From Lycorma delicatula (taxonomy: Eukaryota > Arthropoda > Insecta > Hemiptera > Fulgoridae), in NCBI RefSeq assembly GCF_047948215.1, contig NC_134456.1, positions 204,054,034 to 204,118,033 of the forward strand: a DNA stretch of 64,000 nt, given 5' to 3'. How positions within the stretch are numbered: the stretch's first letter is position 1; every line of letters begins with the position of its first letter. Positions 45,908 to 58,802 of the stretch are shown in pieces. The notes below the pieces were generated by a model, which made no database searches, had not been told where the DNA came from, and was given only the letters and a program-made list of their open reading frames with translations. The position numbers were made by a program, and so were the translations under genes.

Positions 45908-46007
45908 GGGTCGATCAGATTAAAGCCATTGTTGGGTCAACTTGATCGATCAGTATCACAAACGGGCCACTCCTACAGCCATTCCGACGGACTGTTTTCT
46001 TATTCAG
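45908..46007 (+). CDS. Candidate internal exon, host gene unknown
   Basis: A GC-richer 100-base stretch follows 'gtttccaag' (a weak acceptor) and ends at TATTCAG followed by GTGAAC (a plausible donor). One frame reads SIRLKPLLGQLDRSVSQTG, then HSYSHSDGLFSYS, a Ser-rich sequence unlike the chance frames around it, and it is open on both sides of the proposed exon (45818-46057). I do not recognise the protein. 'ttttcttattcag' at the right edge could instead be an acceptor. Confidence 0.25.
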
Positions 46008-46059
46008 GTGAACGATATTACAATATGGATAAATTTACTCTTCACCCGATAATGTAACG

Positions 46060-47085
46060 ACTGGATCTGCCTCTGGGCAGATAATGGTATATTGATGATG
46101 TACGATCTAAGCGGTCAAAAGGTTTAGGTCCATTCAGATTATGATAAAATATTAAAAACAACTATTTAAAATCGAAATATAACTGCAACATCGATACATC
46201 CACTATTTCTAATCTAGTTACGTTAATAAACAAACGATTTAATTCCGAGATTGCTCATTTTATAAAATATTGACCAAACAGTAGCCTATAATCTCGGGTA
46301 AAATATTCATTTAATTCATTATATGAGTGTTGAGTATGAGAGGTGGGGTAATTGAAAATCACTCAACTGATTATGATTTATTGTTTTTAAAGATTGTAAT
46401 TAATTTAAATATTAATATTTCTCATAAAGTGAAGTGAATACACAAGAGAAGACTAGTTTTCTACAACAGCTAAGTTTTCCATCAAATACCAATCACTTTC
46501 AAAAATAAAACTCCAATTTAGTTCAAGAAGCAAATCGAAATTTTTTCAAACTGATGTTAGGTTTTGAAGTCTCCTGTGAGACTAAACACTTTACATTGTA
46601 TTACAAAAAAAATTTTGGATAATTTATCGGCAAACAGCGTATAGTGTAATTTGACAGTAACTATGACATACGTTAAAAGGAAAAAATATGAATGGTAAAC
46701 TTGTGTGTATAATAAATTCCAGGATTATACATAAAATATATTTTTGTAGAAGATAGTAAGTATTTCATTAAAACTTGTAACGTTCAAACTCTACACCCTA
46801 AACAAATAAATGTGCTCCTTATAATTAATCACATAAAAATGTTTACGGTCAAATCATTAAGCCTTATCACAATTTTTCACATATATGGCACTAAACGACT
46901 GATATAAAATTACATTTAATCTAAATGTAATGGATGGGTAATTTTCTTACCTTTTCAAATCAAGAAATTTTTTTAAATAAAAAATTATTTAACACTACTA
47001 ATTCTTTAATAATAATTGAGTTATATTTGTGTTAAAGTCATTTTACACACAATAAATAAAACTTAAGTAGATGTGATCTGATTAC
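46060..47085. other. AT-rich non-coding stretch
   Basis: Nothing recognised. Confidence 0.5.
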
Positions 47086-47092
47086 TTTATAT

Positions 47093-47144
47093 CACACACA
47101 CAATCACTGTGTGTGTGTGTGAGTGTGTGTGTATGTGCGCGCGC

Positions 47145-47175
<31 letters not shown>

Positions 47176-47176
47176 T
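47093..47176. repeat. Compound (CA)n...(TG)n(GC)n(TG)n microsatellite
   Basis: A short CA run, then TG repeats, about twelve GC units (roughly 47136-47159) and TG again. The whole 70 bases alternate purine and pyrimidine almost perfectly. Confidence 0.95.
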
Positions 47177-47179
47177 AAA

Positions 47180-49375
47180 ACCCAACAATAAAACGACTTC
47201 TATCATACAATTAATTTAAATTAATTAAATGTTACTAATAGCGTTTAATTTTGTTAATTATTTTTAATTAAATTTATTATATTTAGTAAAATTTAATTGT
47301 TTAATTATTTATAGAAGAAAATTTAGTCTGACATAAAACTGCACGACAAATGGCTGCATAAAAAAAAGTTTCGATTTATTTATCCTACATAAAATTTTTA
47401 CAACTGCAATATACAATTTGTAAAAAATGAAAAAAAATTAAACCTCAAGAAGAAAGAAAAAGTATCAATAATTAATATTAAAAGAAAAACAAAAGAAATT
47501 AAAATTAGGCTCTCGTAAAGCAATCAATCCATTTTTCTAGAGCTCCAATGACCTAAAGGCTGAAGAGAGCAAACTACCGACTAATAATTAAAAGGTCGGT
47601 CGACGTAAGCAAGAGGTATGATCTTATTTTTTCGATGTTTTCACTCATGTTGTTGAATATATATCACGCCTAAGCAAACTAAATGCAGCTTAATGAAAAT
47701 TAAGACCACAAACAAGAAGGAAAAAAATTTATACGTTTTAAAAAATCTAAAATTAGGAAAACTACAGAATTTGTTTAAAAGATTTAAGTTTAATTTTAAT
47801 AAAGAGGATTACATATGATCCCAATAAAAATAATATTTAAAAAAAATATCATTAGACAATTTTTGTGACGTTAATGATTGCTTAATATTACTGAATGACA
47901 GAAACCTATATCATGTTGCCTCCAGCCAAAATATATACACAGAGCGGTCCAAAAAAAGACCACAAAAAAATGTATATCTCAAGCTCCAGCTTTAGGCGTT
48001 CTATGATTACGTCATTTAGACAAATAGCGTGATATGAATTATCGACAACCACTTATAGATAAAGGTTGGATTGGTATAAAATAATGTCAAAATATATAGT
48101 GATCAAAAAGAAATGAATAATCCAACTTACTTTAATTTAATAAAATAAAAAGAAGAAAACACAGCCTACTATGTACTTAATAAAAAAACTTTTGTCAAAC
48201 AAATCAATTTAAAATAAAATAAATACAGACCAAGGATTAAAAATATTACTTAATAATTAATCAAATATTTAGAGAGACTGAAGAAGTAAAGAATCTTTAA
48301 AAAATATTACTCTTTGAATTTCTTTATCACATTCATTAAAAAAGTTCTGAAGTCAAAAGGACCATAAAAGATCTAACTAGTTCAAAGTTAAGTGTCTGGT
48401 TTTCTATAATTAATTCTTTTCCGATTTGTTATTACAGTTATAAAGAAAACAATTAAGATAAGATTAAAGAAAGTAAAAAGAGATATATCCTTATAACTAC
48501 TTAAATTACTTTATAACAGTTTATTCAACGGTTATAAAAATAAATTTTAATTAAAAACTTATTAATTATAGCATACGTTTCAACTTAAATATTATTAAAT
48601 GAACATCATTTAAATAAAATGCCAAAATTAAAGCATAAAAATCCTTAAAACAAGACAGTCAATCCATTTTTATTTTGTTAATATATTAAATAATAGTTTT
48701 TTACAGTAAAAAAGGATAAAATTAAACCAGGAAAATTCTCCAATTAATGAAATCGGAGTAAGTCTAGCCCTTAAACTATTGCAAACGAAGAAAAAGAATA
48801 TAAATGGTAAGTGAACGCTTATGTGAAATTACAACTTAAGTAACTATTGCAGCAACTCGAATAAGAAATTATAAAAACCAGACATGATTTTTCTTTTCGT
48901 AATTGTGTATGCTGAAAGTGCTGTAAGTTACTGATAGCATCTTTTAAATACAATGCCGATTGTCTAATCAACGGGGAAAGGTTTCGTTCCCATTTAAACA
49001 AATTAGAATGCTCTCAAGTATATTTCTCTATTGAATGAATGCCAAATCAACATTAAACACGAATAGTAAAATTCAGAAAGCACATTATGCAGTCCTTTTG
49101 AAAAAAAATTCCTTTTTAAGGAGCAATTGTGGAGAAATGCAAAGTTTTTTGAAAGAGCATTATGTTCATTTAAAAACAAAACATCTATTAGAAATAGAAT
49201 TCAGAAAATAGACATTTGTCTTAATGAATAAACATCCAACATAAATTTATAGCTCCGATTATTGTATGTCACCGTTAGTTCTCCCAGATAAAAATAAAAT
49301 AAAAAATCACAAACGAATTTTTGTAATTCATTGGACATTCCTACAAAATAATGTAACTGAAGTATTAAAAAAATT
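47180..49375. other. AT-rich non-coding stretch
   Basis: No gene or repeat family recognised. Confidence 0.5.
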
Positions 49376-49399
49376 ACAAAAAGTAACTAAAATTAATTA

Positions 49400-50230
49400 A
49401 GGATGGAATTTACATCGAGCTCAGCCTCGTGCAAGAAATTTAATTTCTGGGATAACATGGCTCGATTGTATATCCATTTGCAGACACTGAGTTTCTAGTT
49501 TCAAGTAGTGGTACTGTTAGCTACTAGTGAAATGAAAAAAGACACTGCGTTAATCTTCTGAGCCGTGAACTCGTGAGGTCCCTTAACGTTCAGGGAAGGA
49601 AAAACGTTGGGCTGCAACCTGGGGTAGCCTCTACTATGTGCTTGCGCAAATCAGTCCAGGCTCACCTGGAATTCATTGCAGCAGCGATTCCAGAATTGTT
49701 CAGATCCGTATAGATGATTATTCATCGACAGACTGATTCTGCTTCACGTGGTGAAGCCGACGAAAGGTTGGTTATTCCTTCAGCCTACAATGAGATCCTG
49801 ACCAAATTCACTCAGGCAAAAATTAGTTGCTCTTGGACAAACCTTGCTGGTACAGTTTGATTCACGCATCCTTCAGAAACACTGTAATGAATCTATGCTG
49901 AAATTTGGTTATCAGCTGGGACTATCTACAAATTATCAGCATAACCGTTGTTCTTAATATTTTAGTGATATGTGGGCAGTAGAAGAATAACCTGTGACTC
50001 GCCAAGGTAATAGCTGATGATGGATTCGCCATGTTTTGAAATATCAAAGGATGCGAATATTACATTCAACGGTAGGCCTTTGATGCAATGACGTCTAAGC
50101 GGGCGTTGTGGCTTGAGAAAGCCTTTAGAACTATACACATTTCTCCCTTCGTCTACCATAATGCCGTTAAGCAAGGGAAGCCGCCATCTGGAAAGGCTGT
50201 GAAATGCATCTATACCTACACCAAATGAGC
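49400..50230. other. GC-richer block, unclassified
   Basis: Clearly less AT-rich than its flanks. A plus-strand stop-free stretch near 49735-49860 reads RQTDSASRGEADERLVIPSA then YNEILTKFTQAKISCSW. A minus-strand stretch over 49962-50220 reads RWRLPLLNGIMVDEGRNVYS, GFLKPQRPLRRHCIKGLPLN. Both look more protein-like than chance frames here, but neither matches a family I know, and stops surround them. It could be a gene relic or an unknown transposon. Confidence 0.35.
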
Positions 50231-50234
50231 TAAT

Positions 50235-51290
50235 TATGTAAACCGTTTCAAAAAATTAAAACCTATTAAACAAGGGTTAAAACTTCTATTAATCGCACAA
50301 AACATCCTCTTACGCCTGTTTGAGTAGATGGCAAGCGGGTTTTTTTTCTTAGTCGTACTTCTGTAAATCATTTAAAATTAGGTTTTGAGATTTCGATCTG
50401 GACAGTGTAAGGCTGATATAATATACAAAATTCTTTTCTCAAACGTAACAAACAGAATATACTAAACTGTTAAATAAAAAATTATGCTAAACTGTGTTAA
50501 GTTTAAATTAATGTAATAACTATCTTAATACTTAGCGAAGACTGACATAGATTCAATATATTTTAAAAAATCATAATTTTAAAACTTACTGATTACAAAA
50601 ATAGAAACAAGAATAACATCTTTTTATATCTTCTAAAATAATGACGATGGGGACTAAATTAATCATATATATATTTATAAACATAATTTGAAGTACACTT
50701 CCCTAAAATGCAAGTAAATCAAATACAAATAGATTACAACTAAAATAGTTCCATAAATTTTATACTAGAAAAATAATCTGGATAGATCCCTGATACTCAC
50801 TTCTGAAATGTAAACTGTAGATGTTTATAATATGTAAATATTATAAATATCAGTTATAGAAGATATGAGCATCTATGTTGTTATTAATCCTACTAGTCGT
50901 GTACCACTAATACAAACAAGATACCTGCAAACTACGTCTTAATTATTGACAAATGCTTTACACAAAATTGAGCATTTGGTTCTAATGTTTGCTTTACCAA
51001 GATAGAATAAAGAAAAACTTTTATAAATAAAATGCAAATTCGTTTTATTAATAAAATCAAATAATAAACAGATGTTAGGAAAAAACGAATATAAAAGTAT
51101 GTTTATGAATTAATAAAAGCAAGCAGAGGTGGCTCGCGTATAGAAACTGTGAAACTGTAGCACCCCCTATTTCCATTTGATATTATCGATATGTAATCAG
51201 TCCTTTTTTCTTTGATTCTTTCTTTATATTTGTACAATATATAATCCTTAAACTTAATGTCAGCAGCCATCCCCCGGTTTGTGAAAAAGA
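50235..51290. other. AT-rich non-coding stretch
   Basis: Nothing recognised. Confidence 0.5.
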
Positions 51291-51299
51291 TACAAAACT

Positions 51300-51440
51300 C
51301 TTTGTATGGAACTGTGCGCTTCACAGTTCCAGCGGCGAGGTGTTTGGCTGTTGTGCGCCTGCGCACATAGGATGTTGCACGCGAGGCTGCGAGGGAGAGA
51401 GACCTGTTGCTCCCACAGTGCCGACCCTGGAATGCTGATG
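51300..51440 (+). promoter_or_regulatory. Candidate promoter / CpG-rich island
   Basis: A short CpG-rich island in AT-rich DNA. It holds a perfect 9-bp stem-loop (GGAACTGTG 51308-51316, CACAGTTCC 51322-51330) and TGCGCCTGCGCA (51354-51365), which is close to the NRF1-type palindrome. A candidate coding exon begins 100 bases further. Position and content suit a promoter of a plus-strand gene; no TATA box is needed for this promoter type. Confidence 0.35.
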
Positions 51441-51544
51441 GAAGGTATTTTTTTTTTTACTCCGAATATGAAACGTTCGTCGTTTGTTCCTTTTCTAGTT
51501 TTGTCGGTGGAAGGAATATGAAAGTGGTTTAGTTGTTTTTTCAG

Positions 51545-51626
51545 TAGTGATCAGAAGACAGCAGAAAGCAAGGGTTCTTTGATTAAAAAATCTGTCCAAA
51601 AACAGGCTGGAAGTGCGAAAGAGAAG
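51545..51626 (+). CDS. Candidate internal coding exon
   Basis: A strong acceptor (GTTTAGTTGTTTTTTCAG, ending at 51544) is followed by 82 bases and a donor (AAG then GTAATT). The single open frame reads SDQKTAESKGSLIKKSVQKQ then AGSAKEK: 27 codons after one leading base. Lys/Ser/Gln-rich composition points to a disordered, basic region. Both splice sites and the frame agree, which makes this the best exon candidate in the window on the plus strand. Protein not recognised. If the island at 51300 is the promoter, this could instead be part of a 5' exon. Confidence 0.4.
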
Positions 51627-51745
51627 GTAATTAGTATTTAGAAACTAATTATGTATTTATTTCTGTGTGCATAGAAATTTAAATTAAGCACCACTGGACT
51701 ATAGTGTTTTTAAGCGGACATTTCATTAAGTTATTATCTAATAAT

Positions 51746-51842
51746 ACTAAAAAATATTATATATATATATAAATAAATATATATATAAATATATAAATAA
51801 TATATAAATAAATATTATATATTATATTATAAATAATTTTAT
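51746..51842. repeat. Imperfect TATA/TAAATA low-complexity run
   Basis: Alternating TATATA, AATAAATA and ATTATA units over about 95 bases. Confidence 0.85.
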
Positions 51843-52139
51843 TATTTATTCGGTTAAACCGAATACGGTTTTTAAGCACAATGTGCTTAAATCCATGTAA
51901 TATATTCTTGAATGTTTTTAAAGTATATTATTATATTGTTATCCTGCTTCCCCATCTATTCTATTTGATTAATTTTTTTGAGGTTCTTTTATTTTATAGA
52001 GTAACCATGGCCTTGAAAATGCCCAGAAAAAAATTTTTCTGGAGCTGCGCTACTGTAAACAAGACTAATTATTTTCCGAACTGCAATATGAATAACTGTA
52101 ATTTCCTACAAAATTCAATAATCACAAACTAAAGTTAAA

Positions 52140-52525
52140 TAGTACATAAAAAATATTTAATTATTAATTAATACACAAATATCTGATAGTTCATCTATAT
52201 ATCTTCCAAAATTTAAATTAACGATAGTATTTTATGCAATTTTAAAACATAATTTAATATTAAAGAAAAGTTATTAACACAACAATTACAGAATAACTTA
52301 TTATTTGTAAAGAATATTTCGTGTAACGAATATTTTCATAAATGGAAAAACTGTTCCAGTACATCCATTAAACAATCACGCTTTAACTCGAAATAAACTA
52401 TAGTTTGTAATCGTCGCCAGATAATTGAATAAAGGAAAATTATAATAATACACAGTTCAAATTTTTTTCCCTAAAGTGTACGTTGCAATCTGTTCGACTA
52501 GTGAACAATAAGCGCCCCTACTACA
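52140..52525. other. AT-rich non-coding stretch
   Basis: Nothing recognised. Confidence 0.5.
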
Positions 52526-52530
52526 GCCCA

Positions 52531-52790
52531 GTGTGAGATGAGGATGTTATGTGTGTGGCATGTAAATGAAGCTAGTCTTGAACAGAACTCGGGCCGACCT
52601 GAGATGGGTGGTTAATTAAACCCCAAGTACCAACGTACACCGGTATCCACTGATTGGTATTCAAATCCGTATAAAAGCAACAGACTTACTAGGATTTAAA
52701 TATGAAAACCTTTGACTTCAAAAATTAGCTGTTAAACAAATGATTTACGATGACAAGTTTACCATTAGACCAGCCCCCGGTGGGCTGCTC
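52531..52790 (-). repeat. SINE-B copy
   Basis: On the minus strand it reads CACCGGGGGCTGGTCTAATG in the head, a degraded B box, GGATACCGGTGTACGTTGGT, 'ggtttaattaaccaccc', and fades out near 'catcctcatctcac'. The tail part is diverged. Confidence 0.82.
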
Positions 52791-52799
52791 AGATTTAAA

Positions 52800-55700
52800 C
52801 GAATGTAATTCTTAGCAATAATATATAAATCATTATATAAATATTAAATAATCATTCGTTAATTTTGTATACAAAAAAGAGAAAAAATACGAAAGATGGA
52901 AACATGACTCATATAATCAACAAAACTTTGCATAATATAACGGAAAAATAGAACAAAATTATGAGGGAGTCGTTAAATATAAAATGGATTACGGCGCAAA
53001 AAAACAAATAATATTTTTGAAATAACTACACTGAAATAATATAATAATTTTACGAACTCTTTTTTAAACAACTAGCTACATGTAATAAACGCTTAAAAAA
53101 TATGTGTAACCCGAGAGTAGTTAACCGATCACCATGAATATATGTAGTTAAAAAATAATTAAAACCACTCACTTTCTAAATGAGATATAAACATCCACAA
53201 TACAGATATGCCTACATACAAACAAATAATATGGGCGTATGCCTACATACACAGAAATACGGTTCCAAAAGTTTTACAGCTAATCCTCACTTATTTAGAA
53301 AACGAGTAATTATTTTTCGTTTTTAATTTGCTTCTTAACTGAGTCATTCACAAGTTTTAATTATTCACCAATTTAATTTTTGTCTAGCTTAAAATTTGGC
53401 ACATTAATATTTTAACGTATGTAAGGTATAATGTAAATTTTAAATACGGACTTTCAATCGTAGAATAAATATATTTACTAAAAATGAAATAGGTTAAATG
53501 AATATTTATATATTTTAACAATGGTACTGAAGAGAATAACAGTGGTATTAAGAACATTAAGATTCTTGGTCTTGATTCACTCTCCTTACTCTCTCTCCAA
53601 CTAGACAAACAAATCACAAGTAGTCTTATTTCACGGAAAATATCTCAACTCAATTATTTGCAATACATAATCATTGAAAATTATGCATTAACAATTATCA
53701 GAAATCGATAATTATTAAACCCTGATTTGTGTATCGTACAAAAACGCCAATTTAACGTGGGAATGAATGCACTTAATCGAATGAAATAAACAAAGATTAA
53801 ATAAAAATTGTGGTAAGATATCTTGTAAAGTGAGAAGTTATTATAATGTGATACCAGCAGATAAACGATTTAATAATTATTCATTAAATAGTATAACTCC
53901 TTATCAGAATTGTTATAGGGTATGTTACCAGCATAATTAAAAATAAACTGATATTTTTTTTTACTCTAACAACTTTGATTTAACTTAAAGTCGACGTAAA
54001 ACAAATGAAAGAAAGTCAATGTCAGTGGCATTTAATCTATGATTGAAACAAGTCTATTAACAATTTTCGAGAATTGGTTGATCTTTCCAAAAAGAGAAAT
54101 AGCAAAAAACCAGATATTACTATTTAAAAATATCAGGGAGACGGCCAAATTTATAAATCTAAGAAATTAAAAAGTTTTATTTTGTAATTAAATAAGGAAA
54201 GGATGATGTTTTAACATTCTTCCTGCATATGGAACAAGTAAAACTAGTTGCCAAATAAAAACATATAATATATATAATTAGCACCGATAAAACCAACAAA
54301 CACTTGATGTAAAACCAAGCAGCAAAGTCGCATACGACATATTTCATTGTGCAAAAATGTACTTAAAATTTTACAGCTGATATTATACTCTCTCAAACTT
54401 AAAACACTCAACATTGCAACACAGTACGCTACACAAATATCCTAGAACGCATAAAAACCTTCACTTTGGTCGTTCCGGTATCCATAACAATAAGATAATA
54501 AAAACCAGATAATGTATACGCACATACGAACAGACCATACAATAAAAACTCAAGTTTATTGTAGCGCCACATTTTATATAGACTAACATAATGTTAAAAA
54601 CCAACCAAATTGGTCATGGGATTTAAAATTACGCAACTCCATATATAAAAATAAAATAGCTCTAATATTTGGCGTGCGAATGCGTTAATTAAATTTTAAA
54701 ATTACACCATACGTATTTATTTTATTAAATTACGCAATACTAATATATTTTCAACAAAACAAAACTTCTGTTTGTTCTTAAGGATAATTTATATCTGAAG
54801 CAATATAAAACAGCAGAAAAAAAAAGAGTTGTCATAGTAACTTTAACATAAAATTAGTTAGTGTAAATACGATATTACTGTACATATTTATAAATAAAAA
54901 ACTCAATATATTAATTTATTATTATAAATGCAATTCAGTCATCGCAGAAGAGTATGATTCTTTTTTACCAAAAAAAGGCCGAACTAGAAGAATGATTCTG
55001 GGAGCGGCTCAGTAATAGAATGTTCACAACTTTACTATTAGAAATATTTTAAAAAATCGTGATTTCGTTCAAGGTTAATGCATGGTGGAAAAAACTGTGA
55101 AATTATAAATTCATATATCAAAATAACAAAGGAATGAAATAATATGATGCAGCGTAAATCATCAATAGAATTATATATACTGGAAAACGATACGATTTAA
55201 ATTTAAATTAGACAGGACTGCACTAAAAATGACACATACTACATTGATTGTTGACGTACCTATCTCTTCTCGAAACTAATCATTTTTATTTTGATTTTTC
55301 AAAGGAAAACTGAATATAACATCGCCTAAATAAGAAATAAATATTAAACCTAATTTAAAAATAATATACAAAAATATAAGAAAAAAAAATTAAATATAAA
55401 AATTAAAAGTAGAATTTTATTTAAATTACAATTCTGTTCATTAATATAATATCATAACTCAAATTTCGTTTTCTTCCATAAGAAAAAATGGAATAAAAGG
55501 AAAATATGAATTTTATGGGTGAATAAAACTAATGAAATTAATTTTCCAATATCCTAATGTTTATCTGAATAACATAATCTTCGTTTCTTTCTTCCTGCCT
55601 TTTTTCCTTTGCAAGATGTAAACTACATCGGTTACATCATGATTACATCGCAACAAATACAATTTTTAATAACATCTTGTAAATTGAAGGATATTAAATA

Positions 55701-56075
55701 AGGATAAAATGACAACGATGACCTAAACCACATTTAATGAACCGGTTCCAGTTATTATTAAACAACGCTGGGTGTAGTTCCCTGCATGTTGTTGGCATTC
55801 ACAGATGGCTAATAAATATATCTGTTAAGACGCTACTTAAAATTTACATTAAAAATGTAATCAAATAACAAAAAACCTATAACTACTAAAATTCTTGAAC
55901 AGAAAAAAAGAAAAACCAATGTGTTTAAATAGCTGTTTTTTTAAGCCAAGTTTATGATCATAATATACGATCACGAGATAAAGGTTTAAGCCTAGATACT
56001 CATGTATTATAAAAACACACGAGTACGTTTTTTTAAGTAAGTACGGGTAAGAAACACAATTATAGTTAGCAATGA
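52800..56075. other. Long AT-rich non-coding stretch
   Basis: No gene or recognised repeat in 3.2 kb. Confidence 0.5.
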
Positions 56076-56080
56076 ATTTT

Positions 56081-56163
56081 GTAGTGTTTGAAAACTGCCA
56101 TGCTTGATCAAGATTTCAACGTAGAACCTTCTGTATAAAAGGTGAGGACTATACCACTCCGCT
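56081..56163 (-). repeat. SINE-A copy, degenerate
   Basis: The minus strand reads GAGTGGTATAGTCCTCACC in the head, 'tttatacagaaggttc', a decayed B box, then AAGCATGGCAGTTTTCAAAC. The order of parts fits SINE-A; the tail is absent. Confidence 0.65.
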
Positions 56164-56707
56164 GTAAAGGTCGGAATATGAAATAAGAATAAAAGAATGG
56201 TAACGATATGCGAAAGTTTAATTAAGACTATTTACTGTTCAAAGTATGTTATAAACAATTACAATCCTTAGCTACTTTAAAAAAAAAGTATACCATTAAT
56301 GTCGAAAACGTACCCTAGTAAGTGAAAATATTTGTTTACATCCGGTTTCTTCACGCAATATACGTAGATTAAAATGTTTTATCACATATTCTACTACCAC
56401 AACAAATACTGTAAAGAAATGAAGTTTTTTTGATTTATATAAAAACAAAGAACCAAGTTACGTTTTATAAAGTAAATTAAATTCCAAAAATAGTATCAAG
56501 CAGAGTTATAAAGAAATATGATTCACTTCCCCGATCACGCAATCTAATGTATCAGTGTTTTTAATAATTAAATGCACATGGTAGAAAATATTAGTTTTTC
56601 ATAACTATTATTTTATCTTTACAATACAACTGTAAGATAATAAAAAAAACAAAAAAAAAAAACGTTTAAATAAATTACAAATAGAAAAATAAAATTTAAC
56701 TAATTAC

Positions 56708-56860
56708 CAAACATATTTCGGGTTCAGAAAATCCAGCTGAAGTACACAAATATACCACCGACCTACAGCAAAACAACACGATCACACTAAACGACGCACG
56801 ACTTCTGTAGCTAAGCGGCAGGCGAACATGGCACTGACAGTCAGTGCTGCCACTCTGACA
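56708..56860 (-). promoter_or_regulatory. Candidate promoter and first exon of a minus-strand gene
   Basis: A GC-richer island in AT-rich DNA. At 56831-56847 is a perfect 17-base palindrome (GCACTGACAGTCAGTGC) containing TCAGTG, a usual arthropod initiator. Downstream on the minus strand come GTCGTGCGTCGTTTAGTGTG and a leader with ATGTTTG directly before GTAATTAG, a plausible donor at 56707. So the ATG at 56714-56712 could be the start codon, split from the next exon. An upstream ATG at 56829 would encode a 15-codon uORF. No downstream exon is confirmed; the candidate terminal exon at 23655-23728 lies on the same strand but 33 kb away. Confidence 0.35.
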
Positions 56861-57279
56861 AAACATTACCACTACAAAAACTAAAATTTACCTTCATTTA
56901 TAATGAACATTTATCAAATTTCTAATTTTTACAGATTATCAGAAAAATAGATTGAATAAACAAATTTGCCGTTTGAGTAGAAGTAATATACCAAAATATA
57001 CTTTCTTAATTATTTCATACATAAAAACTGCTAATAACATTTTCACGTGATTCGATGATGTTACAATTTTTTGCACGCAGTACATAATGAGTTACATTCA
57101 ATAAACCAGAACCGCTTACGGAATTACCGGAAAATAGAAACTATTGGAAATATATATACTTTTTTGAATCATCTAATCTGGGCAATAAAAGAAATGAGTT
57201 TTACCCTGTTCACCATCTCCTTTCTTTCACATTCTCTCTATTTTTTCAATTGAGATTAAAATTAGCAATATGTTTTTAA

Positions 57280-58080
57280 ATAATTATGTTTTCTTAAGTT
57301 CTTTAAATACATTTCTTTTCTGTCAGTCAATTCTCCATTCTTTCTGTTCTGCGATTTCTAACTTCATTATATTTCTTACTGCCTACATCTTCCATTATTT
57401 TTCTAAATATCCTAAATCTCTATCTCCTCCTACATTCTATACTTCTTTACGTTACCTAATTAGATAGAAAAGAAGAATTTGTCAAAGATTTTGTTACTCC
57501 ATACAAAACACAACTGTCTGTGGATCCGACACACCAAAGCTAGGCAAGATACAATATGTTTTCCTGTGGATAATCTGTTAAATTTCAAAATCAACGTTTG
57601 ACACTGGTAACATTTTTTATTAATTGAAACCTCTACTTCTTTTTTCTTGCCTGCTTTTGGTGACCCATTTACACATTTCATCCTTTGTAATTTTACTGCA
57701 TAAGTAAACAAAAATTATTCAAATTTTAGCATATTATAATTTTAGCATTTTCCGACTTCAATGTTTAACAGACTACTATTATTTTCATTTTTGTCACATT
57801 ACCTTTTTTTAAATATTCTCATATTAAATTTCTCTTCTGACTATGAATTTGAGCCATTTAGTATTTCGTCCAAATCATTGTTATCTTCAGCTAATAAAAC
57901 AATATAACCAACAAATCTAAACGTCCTCATATTTTTCTCCATGGATTGTTAAACAAATCTTGTTTCAAATTTTCTATTTTCTTTTCTCTATTACGTAAGT
58001 TAAAAAATCCTCACTGCACTATTTTATCCTAGGCAACTTGCCTTTCTTGGTCTTCTACAGTAATAACGGGGTATTTAATC
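57280..58080 (-). pseudogene. LINE reverse transcriptase relic (as at 2625)
   Basis: Blocks of the same kind of LINE as at 2625-3583 can be read on the minus strand. Near 57860-57930 comes YIVLLAEDNNDLDEILNG, the segment around and after the F/YADD box with its Asp pair lost. Next is EEKFNMRIFKK (about 57820), then an open 83-codon frame (57460-57711, GSPKAGKKKEVEVSINKKCY). At 57330-57445 there is a tail block, KYNEVRNRRTERMEN. Stops and frameshifts are many, and no endonuclease is visible. Confidence 0.6.
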
Positions 58081-58084
58081 CCTG

Positions 58085-58795
58085 AACAGATTATTTAAGT
58101 AATTCGTTTCTAATAATTCAATCCTATATTCCTTATTTTTTATTATTTTTTTAAATTTTATTGTACTCCATATTGAAATATACCTTGTTACGAGCTAAAA
58201 TTTCATAAAATTAATTTTATATTTTCCCCTCTGCCTTCCAAGATTATGCTGAGAGTTAAGCGGTAAGATTACAACACTTCGACTCATAATAAAATACAAA
58301 TTGAATCTGCTTAGTCTACAACACTTGTACGCATATTGTTTCTGAATATAAACTTATTCTTATTTAGTACAACAGTTTGAATGTACAGAATATCAAACTA
58401 TGCTTTAGTTTTTCTCACTCTTTTCTACTTCTGTTTCATTATAATCAGAATTATTTATTTTATATTAACCCGAGAGATTTTTTTCAATTTTATGCATTTT
58501 GGCTGCTAGTATGCCTAGGCTTTTCTTCACCTTAACAGCAAACAAATTTGATTGTTTGAAATATAACATTCACCTTATTCTTGTTTATTTACTTTATCGT
58601 ATTCTTATTTTATAATAAAGTCTCCTCTAAACTCAACATCCAGTTTTGTTTCTTTTCCTCAAACTCGTCGTCAGGTATTTTTTCCTCTCTGTATAATCCT
58701 TATTTGTTCTGCTGTTATCTATCAGCTATCGAAAACGTTAGTTATCGAATATAATTAACCAATTTAAGAGATATTGAATATTTGAATATTATATA
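58085..58795. other. AT-rich non-coding stretch
   Basis: Possibly further LINE remnant at its left edge; otherwise nothing recognised. Confidence 0.4.
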
Positions 58796-58802
58796 AATAC
58801 TT

